From: Pipra filicauda
Taxonomy: Eukaryota; Chordata; Aves; Passeriformes; Pipridae
Direction: 5' to 3'
DNA length: 64,000 bases
Assembly (NCBI RefSeq): GCF_003945595.2
Contig: NW_024104509.1
Span: 3,973,632-4,037,631 of the forward strand
The translations under genes and the position numbers were made by a program. Position 1 is the first letter of the stretch; each line of letters starts with the position of its first letter. Of the stretch, positions 39,036-50,298 are shown in pieces. The notes beneath the pieces are model-generated. The model was not told the DNA's origin. It saw only the letters and a program-made list of their open reading frames with translations, and made no database searches.

Positions 39036-41956
39036 TTTTTCTCAGCTGACGAGTATATATTGGGTAACTGAGAAAGGTAGTGAAGTCTTGCAATTACAAG
39101 TCAGATTTCCAAATGTTTACAAAGCATCAGTGAGGGATATTCCTTTTCAGTGCTTTTCCCGTCCCATTGCTTTTATTCTGATTTTTCATCATATTGAAGT
39201 GATATCCTTACCAGATACAGTGATAAATAAATAAAGTGGAATATAATAAAGTGGAATAGCATAAATATCAGATGTGCTAAACACACAATTAATCTACACA
39301 GTGATTTATGTACCCTTTTGCTGTTTCGCCATACTTGAAATTTTTCCAAACATTCACTCTGAAAAAACACAAAACAGTCTGTTTTTCCAGGGAGAATGTT
39401 CAGAGTCTTGGAACACTCACAATGAAATTTCATGCAAACTATCTCCTAGTTTTTTGCAACAAGCAGCGGCAAAACCATGACAACAATCCCTGCAACAAGA
39501 GCACAAGGAGAGAGAGGAACCCTGAGATTCCTTTTAGGGGATTCTATTAATCACATCCACTTGAGCATAGTAACAAATTCCTCATAATGCCCATATATAT
39601 GACTTCAACAATGAGTCACTCAAAAAAAAATAATAGAAATTAGCTTCTCCCTTGTAAAAATGAAAGTACATGAATTGCCATGCTTTCCAGTGTACTCAAG
39701 CTGTGTCATTCTTCTTATTGTAGGCAACTGAAACTAAGAAACTATCCTAGATAATATTTTCCTTTAAAAAGGTGTCCCCAACTTGCTCCTTGAAAAGGTA
39801 GTCATATATTTGTTGCCAAAGTATTTCCACAATAGTAACTGTCAAAAGGAGTACACAAAAAGGAGCAAACATATCTTTCTAGAAATGGAAAAAGATTATG
39901 TCGACCAAGACTAACAGCAGTTTCTGTTTCAGTTTTGACTCAAAAATAAAGACCTGCTTCCTTGTCGTATGGTAAATTACATACAGAAAAGTTTAATTTC
40001 TAAAAATGTGTGTGTATTTTTTATAAAAAAGTGATTTTTTTAATGTTAAAATAATCAATGGATGACAAATATAAAAATACCTGAAAGCTGACATATGCTT
40101 TTTTGTCTTAGTGTAGTAACAAAACATCAGGTGAAAAAAGTTCATAGAAGAAAAAAAATGAAGTAAAAATGTTGAGAGTCTTAAGAATGCTACTATTTTC
40201 TTTGGTTTAATAAAGCCTATGGTTCAGATTTTGAAGAATTATCTCTTTTCATATTGTTTTCCTTTGTCTCAGTGCAGAGATCTATAAGGATATGAGAAAC
40301 AATTATCGTGTGTACACACATTAAATGAGGAATAATATTTTCTGGCCAGAAATATCTTTTGATTATAAAACCTAGTTTTTGCTTGTTCTTGTGTTTATAG
40401 ACTTAGCAATTAGTAGCCCTGGCCTAGTGGTCATTTAGGCACTTTACTTAACAGCAACAATAGATATCCAGATTTAGGGATTTAATTTATTTGTGTGAAT
40501 AAGGTTTATATCAATTCTCAAAAAATATTTCCACTTTCTTGGAAATAAGATGGTGGGAAGAAACATCTGCTGCATTTAAATGCCATCAATGAAGCCAGCC
40601 CCACAGTTAATCAGCTCTGCCCTCACCAACAGATGTCACTGCAAGCAAAAGGAATTAATTTGTGAGGTTATTGGGCTCAAGGAGCAACAAAACTCTCTGA
40701 AACACAAATGTGAAAGAGCCTCTCAGAGCATATGTTCATGTCTCACTTCCTCTGCCACAAGCTGAGAATTAGCAGCAGGCAGATTGGTAAAAATAACAAA
40801 AAAGAAAAAAAAAAAAAAGTAAAAAAAATATGTTCAAACTTACAGCCATGTGAAACAACTGAAACACATCAAAGGAAAATGCAGTACCCTGCTTTTAATT
40901 TTATGAATGATTTAACTGAGAAAACAAAATCTGTTAATTCATTGTGTGTGTTTCCCCAAGGCACATTCAGAAAAGTAGACATTCCCAGTCAGCTGACCCT
41001 GTGGGTAAAGATGACAAAATGAGTGTTCGTGTAGCAGTTGCTAAGCAGTTCTACAATTTTTTCTGACTACAAGTACACATATGCCAGGGGGCACACAAAG
41101 TCAGCACTAAAAATATTAAAGTTGAAACGTATAAAATTAAAAGTTAAAGACTTTTACAGTTAGGATTATTCACATGCAGTCTTAATTTCCTATGTTTTCA
41201 TGCATGTTCTTATACAACCTTTAATTGCATAATCATATTCCTGTTTTGTGCTTCTGGAGACAGCCTTAGATTAGAGACAAATACTAGAATTCCACTATGA
41301 ATAATAATATTGACTCCTATTTCAGCAGGCTGAAATCCTTTAAATCAGATGCAAATCACAACTCTCCCTTATATGTCCTAGCACAAATACTGGCAGCAAG
41401 TGTAGCCTACATCCCAGGAGGCCTGATACATTTCCTATACCTACCTGAGAGCAGTAAAGGAATAAAGAAATCCGGGACGTTACCCCAAGCTTAGAGGGTA
41501 CAAAGAAATCTTTTGTCATAGCACAAAATCTGTCTTGGTTCCTTACAGCTTGCTACCCTCATCATGCCCTTGACTCTCTGAAACACCTCCTCCCAGCTCT
41601 TCTGTTTCTTTCTCAGTCTGCTTTCGTGTTGTTCCCATTTGTTGGTCTTTTTCTCTCTCCTCCGATTTGTGCTTTCCCACTTCATGCTACTACTTGTTAG
41701 GAAGGAAGACTGCGAAGGTTGGGGTTTTTTTTCCTGCTCACAATTAATCTGTCTTGGCTGCCAGCTGGAAGAGTTGCAAGGTTGCCTTGCTAAGCCCCAG
41801 TGCCCTTCTCTGGCACAGCTTTGCTGCAGCAGGAATTTCTGGCAAGTTTAGCTGCCAGCCTCTGAGAAACCTCTGCTGAGCACTTGCAATCTGAGGTTTG
41901 TTACTCGCAAAGCCTTGCAAACTCAGCTGACATTTAGCTTGCCTTTTTTTTTCTCC

Positions 41957-41977
41957 TTTTTTTTTTTTTTTTTTTTT
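41957..41977. repeat. Poly-T tract, 21 bp
   Basis: An uninterrupted T run at the right edge of a GC-richer block, preceded by a shorter T run from 41944. Confidence 0.95.
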
Positions 41978-43501
41978 CTTAAGCAATGTCAGTCTTTGCT
42001 TGCAAATATGGAAACAGTCCAAGATTTTTGCATGATAGCAACATAGTAATTAAGGTCCATAGGCAAAATAGCTCTCTATCTCTCTCATCTTATCTGAGAT
42101 TTTCTTGTTGGTGGTGTAGGCTTTTAGAAGAGGGAAATAGTCATTATGGAATATATCCATCTATGTGTAGAAAATACATGGTGTTCTATATGGCATATAA
42201 ACAATCTCACTACACGTGCTAAATGGAATGTGCCAGAAAGGTAATTTTTAAAACTGGGAACCAAAATGTGACTACTTAATTAATCATTGTCTTCCAAAAC
42301 CCAAAAAGTGTCATTAGTTCCCACTGGCTTAGTGAGACTTTTCAGAATCTTTTATGCTTTTGAAAATATGATCACAACCCACAAATTATTAAACTGATGT
42401 TTAATTCAGATAAGACCCTTATGATTTAATGAGACTGCACATAGAATAGTGTGCAAGTCCTCTACCAGGCCCATCCACATCAAACCCTGATGTCTGCCTT
42501 TTTATGCACACTTTCTGCTTGGTTTGAGTCACAGTAAAAGATCACTTTCTTACTAAACAGCTGCTTTGTATCTTGTGATATGACAAACTAACTCAGTGGT
42601 GGTGTGGGGGGATAGGGTGGTGTGTGATCTCCACTTCATAGTCCCACATATTTCCCTGGCTGGAGTCAGTGGGCTTTGATAGGAAACTGGATGATTACTT
42701 GCTTCCTTGATTTTTTTATTTCTTTGCTTCTCTTTCTATCTTCACTCTTTTTTTGCATTGCATTTTTTCCCTCAGCTAACAGTTAAAATCCAGTCTGAAA
42801 CAAGGTAGTGCTTAGCCTCTACTTTCTCCTTTATGGCTTTTTTTTTGTCTTCTAAATTATATAGAAAATTTGTCAAGACTTCAGCTAGACCTCAGGAATA
42901 AATTCAGTTAGAGTTACCTTTTAGCAAGCCACTCTTATATCAGCAACCATAAAATGGTAGTTCAGTAACAGAAAATAACCCTATTACTATAGCCAACATA
43001 AAGAAATAATTTAAACAAAGGTCTATACCCATTTTAAAAGAATGGGAGTTTCTATCATATAAAGAAGGGTCTGTCCTCCCCCATATACAGTGTGAGGAAA
43101 TGAACCAGAACTAATAGATGGGAATCAGCAATACAAACAAGTTTGCAGTTTTCCTAGAATTCACAGGAAATGATAATACATCAAAGATTCCAGCCACTTT
43201 GAAAGATCCATAAAAATATATAAGCAACTGGCCACCAGCAGAGCTATAGTCAAATATCTTTGTTCTCCCATGGAGGTGGGGATATGCCGCATTTGTTTCA
43301 ACATATTTGCTTTCCACTTAACATGGGAAATCTGGCTGCACTCCACAGAGGCCAATATTTTCAAAAGTTCAGGGGCTGACATTAGCAGCTTGGGTGGTTA
43401 CACATCATTTGCCTTTGCTTGCTGTGGTAGACTGGATTTTTGCCACTCTGTTCTCAGCACATTTTCAGTGTGGCATATCAGAGGTAGAAAATCCCTTCCA
43501 T

Positions 43502-43540
43502 CACCTAGTGAGGTGATTTTTAGCTTTCCAAAGCTAAAAA
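43502..43540. repeat. Two adjacent hairpins
   Basis: CACCT-AGTG-AGGTG (43502-43515) is followed one base later by arms TTTTTAGCTTT and AAAGCTAAAAA around a 2-nt CC loop (43517-43540). The second is a perfect 11-bp inverted repeat. Confidence 0.85.
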
Positions 43541-44352
43541 CCCCTTCCTACCTCTCTTCAGATGCTATGCAAAGACACAAGCAAAGGAGGAAGCATATTC
43601 TCCCAACTCACCATTAAAACTCAGTGTTTTGAAAAAGAGACTACACAATGAGGGGAAAAAACAGGCATAATTTACAGGTAGGATGGTAATGACAAATGAA
43701 GTACTACCAGCAAACCTAATAAAAATAAATTAACAGCTTGAGTGAACGTGAAGTGATAAAAGATATGTACGATATACTACATTATTACTGAATCACCAAT
43801 ATTCCAAACTTTTGCTCACACTCTTCATTTAAGCAATCCCCCTGAAGTCAGATAAGATAGATCATTAAAGTTGCAGCTTGAAAAGTCTGGGAGCTAACCA
43901 AGAAGACTGGTGTTGATTTTAATTTCTCACATTCAACAATAGTCATTTGTAGCATGTTAGCCAAGAACATGTCAACTTTGAATATTGTGCCAGGCGCTAT
44001 TACTACTTAGCAGATTATACATGTTATTGTCTTCACACTAGATACCTGCTGCATGCAAATTTTTAAAAATAAAGGAATCTGAATTGTCTGGAAAGGTCAG
44101 TTATTTGTTATCAAAAATCTAACCACCATAATTTAGTTGAAACTTTCTTCCTTTTTCATCAGCATGCAATAGGTACAAACTGACCAAGCCTCGCACTGTT
44201 CAATACTTAAATCATGGTTGCAACGGTCTGATGATCACTGATATAATCTACTAGTTTTTTACTAAATATTGTTTTGCAACATCATTGTAGTTTCTAACTC
44301 CTCACATAGAAAAAACCAACACCAACCAACCTACCAAACAAAAACAAACAAA

Positions 44353-44365
44353 CCCCCCCCCCCCC
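44353..44365. repeat. C13 homopolymer in AAAC/AACC-rich simple DNA
   Basis: Thirteen C residues lie within a low-complexity stretch of AAAC and AACC units spanning about 44325-44400. Confidence 0.95.
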
Positions 44366-45106
44366 TAAAAAACCAACCAACCAAAAAGCACAAACAACCA
44401 GGCAATGCAGAATATGTTCATCTATTATTCATAAGAGAAACAGAGTTGACTTTTCTGACGTCCATGAATGGCAATATTTGCAAATGTCCAGTTTCCTTAT
44501 ATGAATTCACCATATCTAGGAACACTAGCTGTTTGTGTCACTGTTTACACACACAATATGCAGTGACGTGTCCCTCCAAAAAAAATCAATAGCCATAATC
44601 ATTGTTATTTGCCATCATCATAATCCATCATCTGCTGTTGTTTCACACCACATTTCCCACGCCAAGTGTGGGTGTGCACTACCATGTTTATGAATAGCTG
44701 AAAATTGCCACAAAAATTTGCTGAATTTGTGCTGAGTTGGCTGGCTGGCACAGTAAAAAATGAATGATTCTTTACAGCAAGATACATTACATTAATATGT
44801 GCTACAAACTTCAGGTCTCAGTTGAGAGTTTTCCAATTTTCCCATGTTCTTTTTGTAAAATGCCAGTGTAGTTACCCTCTAGACAGAGTAAAAGAAAAGT
44901 TTGTACAACAAATAACGTTTTGGAATAGGATAGCAATATTCTTCTGTAAGAAGCATGAACATACCTTCACATCTTGGTTTGTTGATTATGATAACAGATA
45001 GTAAAATAGAAAGATTAACATACAAGAAAAAAACCTATTGACTGGTTAAGGAAGAAAAATAGAAACTCAGGGTAATCTCTAGACTTATCTTAACTCTTCT
45101 TTGGCG

Positions 45107-45759
45107 TGGTATTAGGGACTGAAAGAAATTGAATGGCTCGAAGGAACCTTGTGAAGCGGACAGGGGAAATTCTGCCTAGATGAGATGGTGTAATGCCCCA
45201 CCCCACTCCCATCCCCGAAGCCTGTAATCCAACCCAGAATGACTATGAGCCTTTGGCACACCTGAAAACCCACACCACACCCCCTGGAGGCCTTAATACA
45301 AATTGTGAGTGGTTTGCAGACCAAAAGCCCTACCTGGGGGAGGCGAGGGGTTGCCACAGGATTCAAGGGCAAATAAAACCTACACCACATGGACACTGTA
45401 TGTTTGCAGCCCTTTGACTCTTGGTAGTTGGATGTACACTGGATCTAAGGGGGTAGCTATAATTTCCTCTTTCTCTCTCTCTCTCTCTTTCTTTACTCCT
45501 TCCTCACTCCTAATTCCCTTTTCTTGATATTTTGGTACCTTAAACCTGGATGGGTTGGAATTTGCTAAATCAAATTTGTTTTGTGAAATACTTTATGTTG
45601 ATTAAATATTTACTTTAAATTTTTACCAGGTTCCCTTATTTTCCAAAGTTTGCCACTAAAAGTGTGTTATTCTGACCCCCTGAGAAGTGTCATAATGTTT
45701 CTACTGTTCATGGCCTCAAGGATATAAAAGAATTGAAGGCCCTTTTAGTGGAACTATCA
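45107..45759 (+). mobile_element. Candidate retroviral LTR
   Basis: A GC-richer block holds a TATA-like AAATAAAACC near 45373, a CT microsatellite near 45470-45490, and an ATTAAA-bearing, T-rich 3' part near 45601. The boundaries TGGTATTAGG...GGAACTATCA are proposed because they give TG...CA ends and a 4-bp GGCG on both sides (45103-45106, 45760-45763). A 4-bp match can arise by chance when many boundaries are tried, so the class and exact borders are uncertain. Confidence 0.4.
45470..45490. repeat. (CT)n microsatellite
   Basis: A nearly perfect CT run inside the candidate LTR. Confidence 0.9.
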
Positions 45760-46506
45760 GGCGGTTCTTGGGGAATGCTGTATCTTTTTTAAGTAAAACC
45801 CCTTCAATGAGCTCGTGAGAAGAGCCTGGACTCTTACACTTGATTGCTGCAAATGCTGTGAAATCACTTTACCAGTGCTCATCTCTAACCAGTGTATTGT
45901 TCTACTTCTTTTCAACCTCTTCTCCAGTATGGAAATTCTTCCAAAGGCTTCAGACAGCTTGCTATCTCCACAGCTAATTGGGCTAGATTTATGTGTGAAG
46001 GAACTCCTAAAAAAATTAATAGTGATATAATTGTTTTGCTATTATCTTAATCTGTTATCTGCTTTTATGTTATAAAATATTGAAGCCGATTTTAAGCATG
46101 TATGCTCTTCAGGGAAACCTGCATTCCTGGAGCTGCCCAGGCTATCCTGAAAATGCTTGCTCATTGAAGAGTAAAGATATTTAGGCATTTATAGTTTCAC
46201 CTCTTGACATTCTATTTTATCGCTGGCCTCAACAATTAAACACGTAGTCTTGTCTGAGCCCACGGATGAGAAGGCTAGCTAGGTACTTGCATACATTTGA
46301 TTTCTTTAGTACACAGATGTGGACGACTGCAAAAATGATAAACCAAGAGATTGGTCTAATTTGAACACACTCCTCTTCCAGAGAAGAATATTGATTTTTA
46401 AAGAAAGTACACCTTGGTATGCTAGGGCCGTGTGTTCCAGAATTGTTGTAACTAAGTGGTAGGGCAGTTTACCTCAAAAAGCAGAGAGGTTTTACACCTT
46501 CTCATC

Positions 46507-46749
46507 TTAAAAAGGTTCAGACTCAGCATCCCACACCAGCCATAAAGCTGAAACCTGATTTCTATCCTGAACCTGGGCCTTGTGCATGGGGTAGTCAAAG
46601 TCCTTGTCTGCTGGGTAGAGGAGCTGCAGGAGAGCAGCATGCTGGGCAGGAGATCTTCGGGGCATGGGAGCACCAGCGTGCGTCTCCTGCATTTTCTGTT
46701 GCTGACCTCTCCCTAAACTGTTTCTCTGCTTGCTATGTAGAGGTTTCAC
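46507..46749 (-). other. Unassigned 80-codon GC-richer frame
   Basis: A minus-strand frame in a local GC-rich patch encodes a glutamine/alanine-rich then acidic peptide, with a PADKDFDYPMH stretch in its second half. An overlapping minus-strand frame (46452-46673) is also open. The composition differs from the surrounding AT-rich DNA, so an exon or retrocopy fragment is conceivable. No splice pair, homolog or poly(A) tail could be identified, and no function is claimed. Confidence 0.2.
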
Positions 46750-47483
46750 CTGGTATTACTGAAGGTCCTGACTTTGTCCACGCATTATGTAGACCCTTGG
46801 CACGTAACACTGAACTTTGGAGAAAAATCTGAGGAACACAATGTCTACAATGTGGGTTAGACTCCATCAATAAGGAAGAAAGGATTCAAATTCCAATTTG
46901 CATCAGTGCAGACTCTGGCAAAGGAAGACGTGCCTGAAGGTATACGAAAAAGCTCATTTTTCGTGAATGGAAGTGAACGTGAATTGGAAAACAATAACTC
47001 TGTGTTCATACATGTTGTTGAAGTTGCACAAACACTCAGATGCTTTCCTGGTTAAGGACATAAATCACTCTCTGGTTCACAAATGAAAAGATACAGTGAG
47101 ATTCCTGCCCCACTTAAACAAAAAAGAAGCATTCTAAAATTTCCATGAAATATATTATAGCGACAGAATTTATATCCTATCTAGCTTGCTATAGTTTATT
47201 GTTAATCAGGATACAAAGTGCTTTTTAGAGAATCCTAACAAAACCAGCATGGAGCAAGCAAGCGTAAAGACAACGGCGCCAGTGTTCCCTTTTTAATACG
47301 CTCACACTGTATTATGTATAAGCTTTTCATAAAACATCGAGCAGGTCACATTCAGGAGTTCAAGATTGCTTTCTGTGAAATAATCAGTTTTCCCTAAAAA
47401 CATTGTGTCTCTGACTGTATGTGCACTGAATGACTTGTGTCCATAACATGTATTTTAACAAAGAATTTTGGATATTTAGAGTT

Positions 47484-47580
47484 GATCATAATTTTTCCCC
47501 ATTGTAATCTTTTTTCCCCATCGTAATCTTTTTTGGTAAATTTTTTTTTTGTAAATTTTTCCCCATCATAATCCTTTTTC
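47484..47580. repeat. Imperfect T-rich tandem repeat
   Basis: Three to four degenerate copies of a roughly 20-bp unit built on TTTTCCCCAT-GTAATC are separated by T runs and GTAAA spacers. Confidence 0.75.
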
Positions 47581-48589
47581 AATGAAGATGGAAAATTTTT
47601 CTGTTAATTAATATATGATGTTTACATAAATTATGCTAGTGTAGTATGCTAGCATTAAGAAAATTTCTTTTGATCTGTTATTTTTAGGTATTGGACTCCT
47701 TTTTGCTGAAGAATGAAACCATAATGCATGACCCTGGTAGCCCTATGCAACCCTGACTCTCATCTTGTTCATGAAGATTTCCAAATATGAAATTATAATG
47801 AAGTTTCAGTTAGTGGACATAGGAATTGAGAATAATGATTAGGATAATTAACTGAACCATAGGTGTGAGTATGAAATCAACATATTTAGACCAGATATGA
47901 ACTTAGGCATGTGTTATAGTCTGCCATTGATTTCCATGAAGGTCCTAAGCCTCCAAGCTCTTGTGTCTCCCACTTGGACTCAGATCCTCTTCCTCAGACC
48001 AGGGTGATTCATGCACTGCCTGTATGTCCAGATTTCTTTAAAAAACAAAACAAAAAAACCACTAAAAGACCTAAACATATTGAGATATAAAATAGGATAA
48101 CGGATCCCAAAGACTGTCTAGCATGTAGTTGAGAAGTGATAGAGACTGTACCAACCAAGGCATACTCAAGGTGCTCTGGTGTGCAGACACTGTCTTACTG
48201 GAGGGTGGGGAGGCTAAGCAGCGTGATTCTGCAGGCAGCTCATGGGAGGTGATGCTTACTCTCCGTGTTTCACCTCTGTCCAAGCTATCCTTCTGTATGT
48301 CTCAGTTTTCCATCAGAAAAAATAGGACCTGTTCTTAGAGTCTGTTTGACTTTGAACAGGAAGACGGGAAGGTAAACAGAACCACCAGAACCACTCTTGG
48401 AGGGAAGAGGTCAGCTAATTGCAGGCTATTGCTACCTCTAATCTGGCTCCTCTAGTTTCATTTATCATTTGTGACTTTTCACTGGTAAGGAAGGAAATAG
48501 ATCTTTAGTGTCAATATCCCACTGCAAATGCACCGTTGCAGTTCTGCCTCAACTTCTTCATGGAGCTTTGGGACCATAATATATAAAGA

Positions 48590-49040
48590 CACCAAATTAT
48601 TAGGGTGTGTCCAGGGGAGGGCAACCAACATGGTGAAAGGGCAAGACTTAGAAGGAGTGGCTGAGGTCACTTAGTTCAGTTGAGAGAAGAGATGACTGAG
48701 ACCTCATTGTGGTTTACAACTTCCTCAAGTGAGGCATCAGAGAAGAACGTGCTGACCTCAGTCTGGTGACCAGCAATGCAACTCAAGGAAATGTAATGAA
48801 GCTGTGGCAGGGGCAGTTCACAGAAGGCATTTGGAAAAGGTTCTTCATTCAGAGGCTGTCTGGTCATTAGAAAAGGCTCCCCAGGGAAGTAGTCAAAGCA
48901 CCAAGCTTTCCAGATTTCAAGGAGCATTTGGTCAAACTTCTTAGTAATGTGGTTTAGTTTTAGGTAGTCCTGCAAGGACCTGGATTTGATGATCCTATAG
49001 ATTCCTTCCAACTTCAGATATTCTGCAATCCTGGGATTTT
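48590..49040 (+). mobile_element. CR1 LINE 3' fragment, plus strand
   Basis: Carries degraded CR1 3' phrases in order: 'gtgtccaggggagggcaacc', 'ctgaggtcacttagttcagt', 'ggctccccagggaagtagtc', 'attccttccaacttcagata'. It ends near a worn TTCTGCAAT tail. It is more diverged than the neighbour at 49228. Confidence 0.85.
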
Positions 49041-49203
49041 ACTTAAACAAGTCTTGTCTGAAGAAGCATCTACTGCCTGAAGTGTGCATGCCCTTTGGTG
49101 CAGTCTGAATCCCACATGTATTGCAAACATGGATTACAAACAGATAAAGGTGTCTAATGAGCAAAACCACTGCCATTTCAAGTATTTAGAAGAACAAAGA
49201 AGA

Positions 49204-49227
49204 ACTCCCACCAATTTTGGTGGGAGT
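49204..49227. repeat. Perfect 11-bp inverted repeat, 2-nt loop
   Basis: Arms ACTCCCACCAA and TTGGTGGGAGT surround TT. It sits exactly at the left edge of the CR1 copy that follows. Confidence 0.9.
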
Positions 49228-49858
49228 GTTGATCTGCTGGAGGGTAAGAAGGCTCTTCAGAGGGTTATGGAGAAGCTGAAATGATGGGCTGAGACCAATA
49301 GTATGAGGTTCAATAAGGTGAAGTACCAGGTCCTCCCCCTGGATCACAGAAACCCCATGCAGCATTGCAAGCTTGCAGGAAGAGTGGCTGGAAAGCTTCC
49401 CAGCAAAAAAGGACCTCAGGGTGATGGCTGATAGCAACTGAACATGAGTTGGTAGTGTGCCAGGTGGTCAAAGAAGACCAATGGCATCCTGGCCTGTGTC
49501 AGAAACAGTGTGGCCAACATGACCAGGCTATCGCTCTCTACAACTACCTGAAAGGAGGTTGTAGCAAGGGGGAGATCAGCCTCTTCTTCCAGGTAACAAG
49601 TGACAGGATGAGATGACATAGCCTCAAGTTGTTCTAGGAGAAGTTTAGATTAGATACTGAGAAAAAATTCTTCACTGGAAGAGTGGTCAGGCATTGGAAA
49701 AGGCTACCCAAGAAGGTGGTGGAGTCAGCATCCTTGGAAGTGTGGATATAGCACTTGAGAACATGGTTTAATGGTCAACAAGGTGATGATGCCAGGTTGA
49801 CAGCTGGACTTGTTGATCTTGAAGTTCTTTTCCAACCTTAATCATTCTATGATTCTAA
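49228..49858 (+). mobile_element. CR1 LINE, 5'-truncated, 3' end intact
   Basis: Starts at 'gttgatctgctggagggtaa', followed by 'agaaggctcttcagagggtt', a standard CR1 ORF2 segment. It passes through 'gacctcagggtgatggctga' and 'attggaaaaggctacccaag' and ends 'ccttaatcattctatgattc'. Short internal deletions relative to other copies are likely. It has no open frame of consequence. Confidence 0.92.
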
Positions 49859-49863
49859 CAATC

Positions 49864-50298
49864 TGTCCTAGTTTCAGCTAGGACAGGGTTAATTTTTTAA
49901 GGAGAGAGGGCACTGAGGGAGGGGAAGGGGCATACCCAGGTCCCTGAGGTGACTCTATACCACCTCCCATCACTACCGGAGGTGGGGGGAAAGGGACTCA
50001 CTTCCAAAGAGAAGTCCTTTCAGTCAAGTAAATATAGCAGAGGGAGCTGTCTGGTATTGTCTGTTGGTGACAGGCAGAAGGTTACATTGCTGTTACTGTT
50101 TGTTTTGTTATCTCACTGCTGTTTCCAGTAAATTATTCTTATTTCAATGCATGACATTTGCCTTTTGTGCCTCCAATGCCTCCCTCCCACCGCAGCAGGG
50201 AGGGAGAGGGTAAAAGATGGGGCGTGAGAGCAGCATGGATTTGGAAAGTCTTGGTGGGTGCACTGAATCATTGAGTACCATTCCAAAAACACTACACA
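49864..50298 (+). mobile_element. Solo retroviral LTR inserted at a CR1 tail
   Basis: Begins TGTCCTAGTTTCAGCTAGG, a start widely seen in avian ERV LTRs. It continues through a T-rich part with a worn AATAAA (AGTAAA at 50127-50132) and a CT-rich, then purine-rich U5-like part. It fades at about ...ACTACACA (50298). The left end is firm. The right end is approximate, and no clean target-site duplication was found, perhaps through decay. It begins five bases after the CR1 3' repeats. No internal viral genes are present. Confidence 0.8.

Larger units (their letters stand above)
36021..45106. other. 9-kb stretch without recognised gene
   Basis: Mostly AT-rich unique DNA. It contains a GA-rich run at 36414-36437, a GC-richer island with a 137-codon frame at 38622-39035, an A-rich tract at 40795-40830, a GC-richer island ending in a 21-base T run at 41480-41977, tandem hairpins at 43502-43540, and a C13 tract in an AACC-rich stretch near 44353. 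None is supported as a gene. Confidence 0.5.
45760..48589. other. Mixed unique DNA
   Basis: No firm gene. It holds the GC-richer minus-strand frame at 46507-46749 and an imperfect tandem repeat at 47484-47580, both listed separately. Nothing else was recognised. Confidence 0.5.

Noticed and set aside
40560..40790. Exon-like 61-codon frame with heptad-like leucines next to an A-rich tract
   Set aside because: No convincing splice-site pair, no homolog recognised, and the A-rich tract is impure. Too weak to call an exon or retrocopy.
43270..43617. 115-codon plus-strand open frame
   Set aside because: No recognisable domain. It overlaps opposite-strand frames and the palindromic cluster, so chance is more likely.
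49864..50298. Search for a TSD around the LTR (CAATC/AATC/CAACA candidates)
   Set aside because: Matches were partial and depended on the choice of right border, so no TSD is claimed for this LTR.
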